This document shows positions 6,300 through 14,600 of a stretch of DNA of 22,203 nucleotides, piece after piece. This DNA is from an uncultured Fretibacterium sp. (GTDB lineage Bacteria; Synergistota; Synergistia; Synergistales; Aminobacteriaceae). Where the stretch lies: assembly GCA_937915755.1 (NCBI GenBank), contig CALGGR010000294.1:1-22203 (forward strand), read 5' to 3'. The notes beneath the pieces are model-generated. The model did no database searches, had not been told where the DNA came from, and saw nothing but the letters and a program-made list of their open reading frames with translations. The position numbers were made by a program, and so were the translations under genes. The stretch's first letter is position 1; the number at the start of each line of letters is the position of its first letter.

Positions 6300-8100
6300 C
6301 CCTCAGTGAGTTCAGAACAGCAAGCACCATAACACCAACGTCAGCAAAAACTGCGAGCCTCATTCCAGCAAAGCCCGTTGCACCGAGAAAGAGGCACGCC
6401 ATCTTCACAGCTATTGAACCGCAAACGTTCTCCCTCACAATTCGCATACACTTTCTGGATATTTTCACGGCCTCAGGTAGCTTCATCAAATCGTCGTCCA
6501 TTATAACAACATCGGCAGCCTCAATCGCAGCATCGCTTCCAAGTCCTCCCATAGCAATCCCAACGTCGGCACACGCAAGAACAGGCGCGTCGTTTATTCC
6601 GTCCCCTACGAACGCACGAACTCCCTCAACGCTCTCAGCCTTCTTAACCTTGTCCGAAGGAAGCAATCCTCCATAGAACTCATTGATTCCGATTGACTTC
6701 GCTGTTTCTTCTGCTGACGATTCAGAATCTCCCGTTAGCATTATTACTCGCTCGACACCTTCAGCCTTTAGCATTTCAACCGCTGGCCTCGCGTTCCCCT
6801 TCACTCTGTCCGAGATTACAACATGGCCGGAATACCCGCCGTCAACAGAAACATGAACCACCGTCCCCGCCTCACTGATTGGCCTTACGTCAGCACCCGT
6901 AACTTCCGACATAAGCCCCGAATTTCCCGCGCATACTTTCAAACCGTTCACCTTTGCCCTTACCCCAAAGCCCGGAATCTCCTCCGCGTCCTCAACGCTG
7001 CATGTGTCAGACTCATCTGGATATGCCCGCCTCAATGCGTCGGCTATAGGGTGCGAGGAATAACGCTCAGCATGTGCGGCCATGTGAAGAAGCTCATTCT
7101 CCGCCAAAGCCTCAGGATATACCCCTGAAACCTCGAATACTCCCTGCGTCAATGTCCCTGTCTTGTCGAAGATTACAGACTTTATTTCAGCAAGACGCTC
7201 GATGAATATTCCGCCTTTCACGAGAATGCCGCGGCTTCCAGCTCTGCCTATTGCCGCGAAGAACGCCAATGGAACGCTCACGACAAGTGCACATGGACAG
7301 CTCACAACTAGGAACGTCAAAGCCCTGTATACCCACGCCCTGAAATTTCCGGCGAATATCGGAGGGATTACGGCGAGTGCGAGTGCTGATATGCAGACAA
7401 CGGGGGTGTAGATTTTTGCGAAACGCGTGATGAATCTCTCGGACTGTGATTTTCCGTCGCCTGAAGATTCTATGAGAGCCAAAATTTTCGAGGCTGTTGA
7501 CTGCTGGAATGTCTTTGTAGTTTTCACTCTCAGTACTCCCGAAAGATTAACGCTCCCGCTGAGTACTTCGTCGCCCGACTTAACGCTTCGTGGAATACTC
7601 TCGCCTGTCAACGCTTTCATGTCGAGTCCTGAATGTCCCTCGATTATTATGCCATCAATCGGAATCTTCTCGCCCGGCTTAACGATGATGATACTTCCCT
7701 CTGAGACTGCTGACGGATCAACCCGCTCTGACTTCCCGGCCTCTGTCTCTAAATTCGCGTAATCCGGCCTCAAGTCCATTAACGCCGTAATGCTCTCTCG
7801 TGTCCTGTCAGATGCGTAGTCCGAGAAAAGTTCCCCGACCTGGTAGAACATCATTACCGCGCAAGCCTCAGTGTAATCGCCGAGAATTAGCGCGCCTATT
7901 GTTGCCGTACCCATGAGGAAGCATTCGCCGAAGATTTCGCCCGACCTTATGCCCTCCCATGCCTCAGCGAGAACATCATAGCCTGCGATTAAATACGGCA
8001 CGATGTAGAGGCTCGCACTCTCAGCACCATAATACTTCAGCCCCGCAAGAAACACTCCCGCAATTACGATTCGCAAAAGAATTTTCACACGCCCGCTCAT
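6286..8100 (-). CDS. Zn/Cd/Pb-type P1B ATPase (ZntA/CadA-like), no N-terminal metal domain
   Basis: A 604-residue inner-membrane heavy-metal efflux ATPase. Diagnostic motifs in order: TGES 165-168 (actuator), CPC 268-270 (transmembrane metal site), DKTGT with phosphorylated D312, SSHP 349-351 (P1B-specific), and GDGINDAP 499-506. In the last helices K566 (ENVCGSIAVK) and D587 (ADVGVM) match the lysine and aspartate that mark Zn/Cd/Pb pumps rather than Cu pumps. It starts directly at the first transmembrane helices, with no GMxCxxC domain or His/Cys-rich tail, and is shorter than E. coli ZntA (~730). ATG 8100 has AGGAG nine bases upstream. An ArsR/SmtB repressor gene lies upstream with a dedicated promoter and operator. 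Confidence 0.95.
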   Translation of the reverse strand: MSGRVKILLRIVIAGVFLAGLKYYGAESASLYIVPYLIAGYDVLAEAWEGIRSGEIFGECFLMGTATIGALILGDYTEACAVMMFYQVGELFSDYASDRTRESITALMDLRPDYANLETEAGKSERVDPSAVSEGSIIIVKPGEKIPIDGIIIEGHSGLDMKALTGESIPRSVKSGDEVLSGSVNLSGVLRVKTTKTFQQSTASKILALIESSGDGKSQSERFITRFAKIYTPVVCISALALAVIPPIFAGNFRAWVYRALTFLVVSCPCALVVSVPLAFFAAIGRAGSRGILVKGGIFIERLAEIKSVIFDKTGTLTQGVFEVSGVYPEALAENELLHMAAHAERYSSHPIADALRRAYPDESDTCSVEDAEEIPGFGVRAKVNGLKVCAGNSGLMSEVTGADVRPISEAGTVVHVSVDGGYSGHVVISDRVKGNARPAVEMLKAEGVERVIMLTGDSESSAEETAKSIGINEFYGGLLPSDKVKKAESVEGVRAFVGDGINDAPVLACADVGIAMGGLGSDAAIEAADVVIMDDDLMKLPEAVKISRKCMRIVRENVCGSIAVKMACLFLGATGFAGMRLAVFADVGVMVLAVLNSLRAMTR

Positions 8101-8117
8101 GTTTTAACACTCCTAAT

Positions 8118-8145
8118 AATCAAATGATTGTTTGAATGTTTGAAT
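8118..8145 (-). promoter_or_regulatory. CadC/SmtB-like operator before the metal ATPase
   Basis: The minus strand carries the dyad ATTCAAA-N6-TTTGATT (8118-8137) plus a further upstream ATTCAAA (8139-8145). This closely resembles the known CadC-type operator (ATTCAAA-N6-TTTGAAT). It lies just downstream of the -10 box at 8156-8161, where a bound ArsR/SmtB dimer would block initiation until Zn, Cd or Pb releases it. Confidence 0.7.
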
Positions 8146-8155
8146 ACCGGGGCGG

Positions 8156-8183
8156 ATTATACAGCTTAAATTTTATGAGTCAA
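8156..8183 (-). promoter_or_regulatory. Near-consensus promoter for the metal ATPase
   Basis: On the minus strand: -35 TTGACT (8178-8183), 16-base spacer, perfect -10 TATAAT (8156-8161). The -35 box is within the last codons of the arsR gene, so the ATPase can be transcribed independently of arsR under control of the operator immediately downstream. Confidence 0.7.
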
Positions 8184-8541
8184 TATGCAGTGAAGGGCAA
8201 GTGATCTTGAACATTGCTTCGATTGTCTTGTGGAGTAATTTTGCTTCGTCGGTGTCATTAAGCGAGTAGTGAATCTCCTGACCCTCACGTTCGCCGATGA
8301 CGAGTCCGCTCTTTCTTAGGAGCTGAAGATGGTGGGACGCTACGGCCTTGCTCACCCCGATTGCTGCCGCTATGTCAGAGACGCATTCCCTGCTGTGGCA
8401 CAAGAGCCATAATATTTTGAGCCTCGTACCGTCTCCAAGCTGGGCAAAAACTGAGGCCGCCTGTGAAAATTTCCCTCCTTCCGGCATTTTCTCAAGAACA
8501 GAAAATATATTCTTGTCGTGTTTGTGAGGAAGTTCATTCAT
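8173..8541 (-). CDS. ArsR/SmtB-family metal-responsive repressor
   Basis: A 122-residue winged-helix repressor. The ArsR core is clear: LGDGTRLKILWLL (36-48), RECVSDIAAAIGVSKAVASH (51-70, recognition helix) and GEREGQEIHYSL (beta wing). Possible metal ligands are C53 in the ELCVCD-equivalent segment (only one Cys here) and an alpha5 set, D96/D98, H104 and E108, as in SmtB/CzrA-type sensors. The alpha5 set is incomplete, so the site type is uncertain. Its position before the P1B ATPase and the CadC-like operator between them indicate repression of efflux. The ribosome site AAGGAG is 14 bases from ATG 8541, longer than usual. No clear promoter was seen upstream; it follows the terminator at 8571-8607. 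Confidence 0.9.
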   Translation of the reverse strand: MNELPHKHDKNIFSVLEKMPEGGKFSQAASVFAQLGDGTRLKILWLLCHSRECVSDIAAAIGVSKAVASHHLQLLRKSGLVIGEREGQEIHYSLNDTDEAKLLHKTIEAMFKITCPSLHIDS

Positions 8542-8570
8542 AGTGCTGGCTCATACTCCTTTCTTTCACA

Positions 8571-8607
8571 CAAAAACAGGGAAGCCCCAATCAATGAAGC
8601 TCCCCCT
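8571..8607 (-). terminator. Intrinsic terminator after the small lipoprotein gene
   Basis: On the minus strand AGGGGGAGC pairs with GCTTCCCT (one bulged G and one G-U pair) around a 13-base loop and is followed by GTTTTTG. It lies 16 bases after the lipoprotein stop. Confidence 0.6.
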
Positions 8608-8623
8608 ATAGTCAGCAGTAACT

Positions 8624-9289
8624 TTATTCCTTTATTATCCCAGAAAACGTGTTGACCCTGTGAACGAGTCTCATGACGTTTCCCGAAGCAGGAATGTCGC
8701 GCGGAAGGTAGTCTTCCTCATCTTCCTCAACGAAACTGAGGTAAGTTCCGCTTCCCATTGCGAAGGTTGTAGTGCCGCGTTCGGATTTGAATTGTGCGTA
8801 TATCTCGGCATCATAAGGCTTGCTTTCAGAAGTGTTCACGCTGTCCTTTAGGCTTAGTGTCCTGTATCGCATGAGGTTTCCGCCCGTAAACGCAATGTTT
8901 CCGCCCGATATGAACGCGTCATTAACACCCGAAGGATCATACGCGAACACTACCCCTCCTGAATGGTCAGCAGAATCAGGCGAGTCGTTGACGATGATGA
9001 ATGATTCGCCAGGCTCGAGTTCCTCACTGAAGCCCAAGTTCAATGTTGACTGTACAGCGTCGCTTCCTGTGTTTGCGACGTAGTACCTTGCTCCGTTCAT
9101 CCCTGAGAGTCTTGCGCCCGTGTAGATCCTGTAGCGTTTGTTCCTCTCGAATGCCGGCGAACTCAGCACAATGACATTCTTAACTTCAGGGTTTATGGGC
9201 TTTTCCTCGAAGCTGGATGAGCTTCCTCCGCCGCAGCCTGATATTGCGAAAACCGAAAGCAACATTAACGCAAGATATATTTTCCTCAT
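8624..9289 (-). CDS. Small surface lipoprotein with shared LVHRVN C-terminal tail
   Basis: A 221-residue lipoprotein of no named family. Signal MRKIYLALML, lipobox AISGC (Cys19), then a Gly/Ser linker and a ~180-residue beta-rich domain with many short strands (RYYVANTGSDA, FIIVNDSP, IAFTGGNLMRYRTLSL). The last ~35 residues (FVEEDEED...IPASGN...LVHRVNTFSGI) match the tail of the adjacent Cthe_2159-family protein (SFEEDTEG...INSSGS...LVHRVNDFAGIK). The two may therefore share an anchoring or interaction signal. ATG 9289 has GGAGG five bases upstream; a TTG four codons earlier is less likely. It lies after that neighbour's terminator and has its own. Function unknown. Confidence 0.75.
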   Translation of the reverse strand: MRKIYLALMLLSVFAISGCGGGSSSSFEEKPINPEVKNVIVLSSPAFERNKRYRIYTGARLSGMNGARYYVANTGSDAVQSTLNLGFSEELEPGESFIIVNDSPDSADHSGGVVFAYDPSGVNDAFISGGNIAFTGGNLMRYRTLSLKDSVNTSESKPYDAEIYAQFKSERGTTTFAMGSGTYLSFVEEDEEDYLPRDIPASGNVMRLVHRVNTFSGIIKE

Positions 9290-9331
9290 GATTTCCTCCA
9301 AGTCTGAAAATTTATGTATCTATTCTACACT

Positions 9332-9364
9332 AAAAAAAGAGAGTACCCCCTAAGAGATACTCTC
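9332..9364 (-). terminator. Intrinsic terminator after the Cthe_2159-family gene
   Basis: On the minus strand a perfect 7-bp stem GAGAGTA / TACTCTC with a 12-base loop is followed by seven T. It lies 25 bases after the stop of the carbohydrate-binding protein. Confidence 0.85.
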
Positions 9365-9389
9365 AAATCCCATGTTAGGAGTTAGAGGC

Positions 9390-11132
9390 TTATTTGATTC
9401 CAGCGAAATCGTTGACCCTGTGGACAAGAGGGAACGTGCTTCCTGACGAGTTAATGTTCCTCGTGCCCTCTGTGTCTTCCTCAAATGATGGTGCGCAGAG
9501 CGTTAAGGTCGTTGTTTCGTCTACCGTATGGACAAATCCTTCCGCTGGTATCGTGGTGTACACGGTGTATCCCGTAGTGTTGCCTGTGTCGGTCTGAGTG
9601 TTGCCGTTATCGGTATTGTTGTCCGTACCGTTGTTGGTGTTGCCGCCGGGATTAGTGTTTCCGCTTGCCGCTGTCCATGTGTATGCGTTCGAGTCATAAA
9701 TGTACACGCCGTTCTCAGCGTCAATTCCTGCTTCGCCCGCTGAGTTCTGCCTCTGACTTCCAGCAGTGATGTTCAGAGTTCCGCCGTTGAAAGCAACCCA
9801 GCCGTTAGAGTCAATGCCGTCGCCGCCTGTTGAGCTTACCGTGAGAGTTCCGCTGTCCATCGTGAAGACCGATACATTGTCCTCGTTCACGTTGATTCCG
9901 TCATCGGGTGCTGAGACTGTGATCACTCCGCCGTCAATCAGCATGTGCATCTCGGAGTCGAGTCCTTCGCATGTCGTTGACGTGATGTTGAGCCTTCCTG
10001 TTCCCGCAGAACCTCCGCCTATTACCATTGTGCGGCGTGAATGGAATGCTCCGTCGAGCTTGTACATTTTCTGCTGTGCTGAGATGTTGCTCCCGATTTC
10101 TGACGCGCTGTACTTCGGCAGGTCGGTGTCGTCGTCAAGTTTCGGGCAAAGCTCAAGTATCCTGTATGTATTTGCGCCGGTGAACGTGTTAGTCGTCCCG
10201 TCAGCAATCTCGACAATCGCGCCGACATCGTAGAAACCGTCAGAGCTGAGCATCTTATCGCCGAGAGACTTCCAGAGGTCATTGGCCGTTAGTGTTGACT
10301 GGTCATCGTAGCCGTTATCTTCTGCCCACTTGTAGACCTTGTAGAACACAAGCGCAGGTGCAACATCGCAGCTGACTTCAACGCCATTAAGGATCAATGC
10401 AACCTGATGCTGTGCCTTTGCTCCGGTCTCAATCCAGATCTGACCGTGCCATGTTCCCGAAATCCTGTACGTTCCGGCTTTTGTGATGTGGAGTACGGGA
10501 TTGTTGTAAGCATCAGAAGCTGAGTGAGTCATAGTTGACATGGCCGCTATTGTGCTGTCCGTCGCCGTGGCCATCATTGGCATTCTACCTGGTCTGTCAT
10601 CGCCGGGCATTCCACCACCGCCTGGAGGTGTATTGCCGTTCTGCATCGGGAGCGTCGCGAATATGTACTTGTCCGTGCTGTACGCCGAGCCGTAGGTCGT
10701 ACCTAATTCCGCAATTGCCGCCGCTACTGATGGTTCCGAAGCGTCATAGTAGACAACGTATTCTGTGTCCTCGTCCTTCTTCGCAGTGTTTGACGTTGAG
10801 AAGTTCAGAGTGTTTGGAGTGTAGCGAACATCATGGGCAATATAGAGACCGTTGTTAGTGCTCGTAATTGCGTCTTCGTAGGCGTCCGAGTCAAACTCTG
10901 TCGTACCGTTGATGCCGAGCGTCCAGTATTCCGCAGGGTGCTGTGGGTCTGCGTGCCACACGTAATCGTAGCTGGGGACTGTTGAACCGTCTGCCGTTGC
11001 CGTTCCGTCCGAGTTCAGAACAACATCAATAGCATCATCGTCATCAAGTTCGACCGATGAGACTGCTATTCCCGCCAATGCTGAACTTAAGATGATGACA
11101 CAAGCCAGCAAGAAAACGAAAATCCTTCGCAT
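9390..11132 (-). CDS. Secreted Cthe_2159-family carbohydrate-binding beta-helix protein
   Basis: A 580-residue exported protein. The signal peptide MRRIFVFLLACVIILSSALA is near-identical in pattern to that of the LRR/Ig protein upstream. Residues ~215-480 show the repeating short strands and DGI turns of the Cthe_2159 family, a parallel beta-helix fold reported to bind acidic and cellulosic polysaccharides: AGTYRISGTWHGQIWIETGA, LILNGVEVSC, GGVITVSAPDDGINV, GTLTVSSTGGDGIDS and GGTLNITAGS. Two low-complexity linkers are present (TPPGGGGMPGDDRPGRMPMM, and an Asn/Gly/Thr run near 490-520). The tail ends LVHRVNDFAGIK, shared with the neighbouring lipoprotein. AAGGAGG lies 14 bases before ATG 11132, longer than normal. 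No CotH-like partner is nearby. Probably surface polysaccharide binding; the ligand is unknown. Confidence 0.8.
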   Translation of the reverse strand: MRRIFVFLLACVIILSSALAGIAVSSVELDDDDAIDVVLNSDGTATADGSTVPSYDYVWHADPQHPAEYWTLGINGTTEFDSDAYEDAITSTNNGLYIAHDVRYTPNTLNFSTSNTAKKDEDTEYVVYYDASEPSVAAAIAELGTTYGSAYSTDKYIFATLPMQNGNTPPGGGGMPGDDRPGRMPMMATATDSTIAAMSTMTHSASDAYNNPVLHITKAGTYRISGTWHGQIWIETGAKAQHQVALILNGVEVSCDVAPALVFYKVYKWAEDNGYDDQSTLTANDLWKSLGDKMLSSDGFYDVGAIVEIADGTTNTFTGANTYRILELCPKLDDDTDLPKYSASEIGSNISAQQKMYKLDGAFHSRRTMVIGGGSAGTGRLNITSTTCEGLDSEMHMLIDGGVITVSAPDDGINVNEDNVSVFTMDSGTLTVSSTGGDGIDSNGWVAFNGGTLNITAGSQRQNSAGEAGIDAENGVYIYDSNAYTWTAASGNTNPGGNTNNGTDNNTDNGNTQTDTGNTTGYTVYTTIPAEGFVHTVDETTTLTLCAPSFEEDTEGTRNINSSGSTFPLVHRVNDFAGIK

Positions 11133-11175
11133 AATATATTAAGATGCCTCCTTATATGATATTAAGAGCAGTTTT

Positions 11176-11194
11176 CGATGTGGAAAGTATTTTA
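11176..11194 (-). promoter_or_regulatory. 19-bp leader/-10 element shared with the LRR/Ig gene
   Basis: Plus-strand CGATGTGGAAAGTATTTTA differs at two bases from 15702-15720 upstream of the LRR/Ig gene. Its end supplies a minus-strand -10 TAAAAT (11189-11194), 57 bases before ATG 11132. No good -35 is seen here because the preceding terminator T-run occupies that place. Confidence 0.5.
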
Positions 11195-11207
11195 CCGCGT
11201 TAATTGG

Positions 11208-11244
11208 GAAAAAAATACCCCCCGCCAAAGTGAATGACGGGGGG
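11208..11244 (-). terminator. Intrinsic terminator after the LRR/Ig gene
   Basis: On the minus strand the 7-bp stem CCCCCCG / CGGGGGG with a 13-base loop is followed by TA and seven T. It lies 17 bases after the stop at 11261. Confidence 0.85.
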
Positions 11245-11260
11245 ATAATTGTTCTAAACG

Positions 11261-11620
11261 CTAATCTTCCTTCACCGCTATGATTGGCTCGTAGATGATG
11301 CCCGGTTCAAGCCATGCGCTCACAGTTACCGTGTACGTCCCCGGCACCCTCTCAATGGCTTCACCATCTTCGTCGAGGAATACAGCGTTGTCATCGTCGC
11401 CCTCATCATCCTCACCATCAGGAAATGAATGCCACACAAGCAACCCGCCCTCTGGTGCGTTCACGTCGAGTGAGACAGTGAAATCATACAGCCCCTCCTC
11501 CTCGACCTCAATCGCTGGAAGCACAGCCGCAATCACCTCGTCCGCGTTTGACACTCGCGCAAGCATCTCAGTGGTGAGTTCTCCGCGCTCATGGTATGCC
11601 ACGCCATTGACGAACTCGGA
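11261..11620 (-). other. Shared C-terminal domain, copy 1
   Basis: About 110 residues with an ERGELTTE opening, an EVEEEGLYDFTVSLDVN strand, VWHSFPDG, an acidic Asp/Glu loop and a closing EPGIIYEPIIAV. The second giant ends with the same domain (15800-16165). It has no LPXTG, PEP-CTERM, dockerin or transmembrane features and may be a secretion or surface-retention module. Confidence 0.65.
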
Positions 11621-14600
11621 GCCTTCGGGGTCTTCCGGTTTGGCCGACTGAAGCAACGTTCCTTCAGCGTGAATCGTCATCGTTATGTTGAGCGTCGATT
11701 TGTAGGAGGGCTTGTTCGCGTTCGTAACTGTTACCTTGAAGCTGCTGTTCTTAACCTCGCTCGTGGGTGTACCGTAAAGAAGCCCGGTATCCTCATCTAT
11801 CGTCAGCCCCTGCGGCATGTTACCCGTGTACGACCAAAGAACCTCCACATTCTTCGTCGACAGCTGGAGCTGGTACTCGTACCTCTCGCCTACAACTCCG
11901 TCCGGTATCTCGCTTGCCCTCGTCTCAAACTTAGGTTTAACGGCCTTGATGGTCATCTTCATTCCTTTGCCAGCCGTCTGGTCATCGCCCGAACCGTTCT
12001 CGACTGTTACCTGAATCTTTCCGCTGAACGATCTCTCAGGCGTTCCCGTTATCGTGCATTCCTCGCCAGTCGCGTTGGTCGTAAAGTCCAATCCTTCAGG
12101 CAATTCATCAAAGTCCCACGTAAGAGGCGTTACTCCCGTCGCTTTCAATACCGACTTGTATGCTTCACCCTCTATCCCCTTTTTGAACGAGCCTTTTATC
12201 TTGGGCGTTACACCCTTGACATTCAGCGTGAACTCATCTGAGATTTCGACAGCTCCGTTACTCGCGGAAATAGTAAGCTCGAACTCTCCCGCTTCCGTCG
12301 GTTTCCCTGAGAACTTGCCCTTGTCGAACTTCACGCCCTCAGGAAGATCGCCCTCAATACTCCAGACTGTCGGCTTCATGTCCCTCACCTTGAGTGTGAA
12401 ACTGTACTTCTTGTTCCACTTCGCTTCCTTCAAAGCATCGCTCTTGAACGTGGGAGTCTTTGCGATGACTTTCAGGCTGACCTGCTTTGCGGGTGATGAT
12501 CCTGCGTTGTTCGAGGCGATTACCTTGAACTTGAACGTCATGGCCTTGCTAGTGTCAACCTTACCAGTAACCTCGCCTTCCTCCGTGAGTTCCAAGCCGC
12601 CTGGAAGCGACTCTCCATCCGCCAGCTTCCATGTGAGATTTGTACCCTCTGCCTCAAGGAAATAGCTGTAATCCTCGCCCTGATAAGCATCAGGAATCTT
12701 TGACGACTTCACTGCGGGAGCACTCGCATTTCCGCCCGCACTGTTCACCTTGAGCGTCAAGTTAGCATAGTCTGTCCCCGCGCTGTTCTTCGCTTTCACG
12801 GTGATGTTGTAAGTCCCGGAAGCTGTCGGTGTTCCAGTGAGTACCCCGTCATTCGTGATGCTGAAGCCCTGAAGCGTCTTGAACGTCGCAGTCCACGCTA
12901 CGTTCCTGCCTTCTGCCTCAAGCGTGAAGCTGTAAGCCTCTCCCACCGTCGCATCTGTAAGCGTATCGGTCGTAATCTTCGGCGGGCTGACTTTGTTGTT
13001 CTCCTCTATCGTCAGCGTGTATTCCTTCGTGTCCTTGCCGCCGGAATTTTCAGCAGTTACAACGACCGTGAATGTTCCGCCGGATTTCGGAATGCCCGTC
13101 AGCTTGCCTGATGTGTTGGCCGTCAGACCGTCAGGAAGCCCCGTTACAGTCCAGGTTATCGGTGATGTACCTGCGGCGGTGAGTGTAGCGTTATAGATTT
13201 CGCCCGCTTTGCCGTTTGTGAGTGATGACGTCGTTATTGCCGGCGGTGTTACAACTTGCTTGGTTGTTCTCACCCTCAGCGTGAACTTTCGAGAATCTTT
13301 CCCCGCCATGTTTGCTGCCGTTATAGTGAATGATACCTCGCCAGTCTTGTCGGGGGCTGTGCCGGAAATCGTTGCACTCCCTGCATTGAACGTAAGCCAC
13401 GATGGAAGCCCCGCTGTGTTCCACGTTATTGGTGTTGTGCCAGTTACCGCAATCGTAACCAAAATTGCATCGCCATACTCAAACACACCTAAATCCTGCG
13501 CTGTTGTTATGAGCGGTGCTACATTAGCCGACGTAACTGTCATCGTGAACGTACGCGAAGCACTGCCTGCCGTGTTCGTTGCTGTTACAGAGATGCTGAA
13601 CGTACCAGCCGTTGAAGACGTCCCTGAAATCAGACCGTTATCGCTGATTGTAAGGCCTGACGGGAGATTGTCTGTCTTCCAAGTGATTGGGGTTGTGCCA
13701 GTTGCTTCGAGCTGTATCGACACGCTTTCGCCGACTTTGAACGTCCCGAGATTCTCTGCTGTCATTATGGCCGGGATTACTGCGGGTTCTAACACCGTCA
13801 GGGTGAGCGTTTTGTTGTCTGAACCGCCGGGATTTGTCGCTGTTACCTCAACCGTGAACGAGCCTGCTTCTGTCGGTGTACCCGTTATTGCTCCCGTTGA
13901 CGTGTCAATCGCAAGACCTTCTGGAAGCCCCGTAGCACTCCACGTGATTGGAGTGTCGCCCGATGCCGTGAGTGTTGCAGAATAAGCTGTGCCCTTCGTT
14001 GCGTTGTCGAGATATGAAATCGTGATTTCAGGAGCCGCTATGCTTGAAATTGTGAGCGTGAAATTCTTCGTTTCACTGCCGAAATCATTGACCGCTGTCA
14101 CCATGAGCTTGAATGACCCGCTGACCGTCGGTGTCCCCGAGAATTTCCCGGTGTCAGCAAACTCCAAGCCCTCAGGAAGTTCGCCCTCTATCGTCCACGT
14201 GATTGGCTTCTCACCTTTTGCCTCAAACTCTGCCTCGTAAGGCTCGTCAACTTTCCCGGAAGGAAGCGACGATGTTGTGATTGTCGGTGAGCCTGATGTT
14301 GCGAGGGTAACGCCCATGTAACGCTTCACGCTGTCCTTGTCGTATTGCGTGTCATACTCGTAGTAGACAGTTACGGGCGAGACATCGAACGTCATTACGC
14401 CTGTTCCCTCGTTGTACGATACGGGCTCATGGAGCTTCCCGTCATCGTCTTTGGCGTAAATACTGTTTGCTACGACATTCTTGAGCTTCGCTGACACGTA
14501 GTCCTTGAGGTTCACGATGTATGCTGTTTCGGACTGCTTCACTGCCTTGAGGCCGTCGATGTTCTGAGGCGAGCAGATGAAGTCATCTCCCGTTCCGAGA

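Noticed and set aside
8541..8560. Six-codon leader peptide (MSQHYE) overlapping the arsR start
   Set aside because: GGAG is one base from its ATG, too close for initiation, and no attenuator structure follows. The long 14-base spacing for arsR itself is noted in that feature.
9521..10858. Plus- and minus-strand frames opposite or inside the Cthe_2159 gene
   Set aside because: Composition mirrors the main gene in the wrong frame, and there are no start signals or domains. The minus-strand frame carrying the family motifs is clearly the real one.
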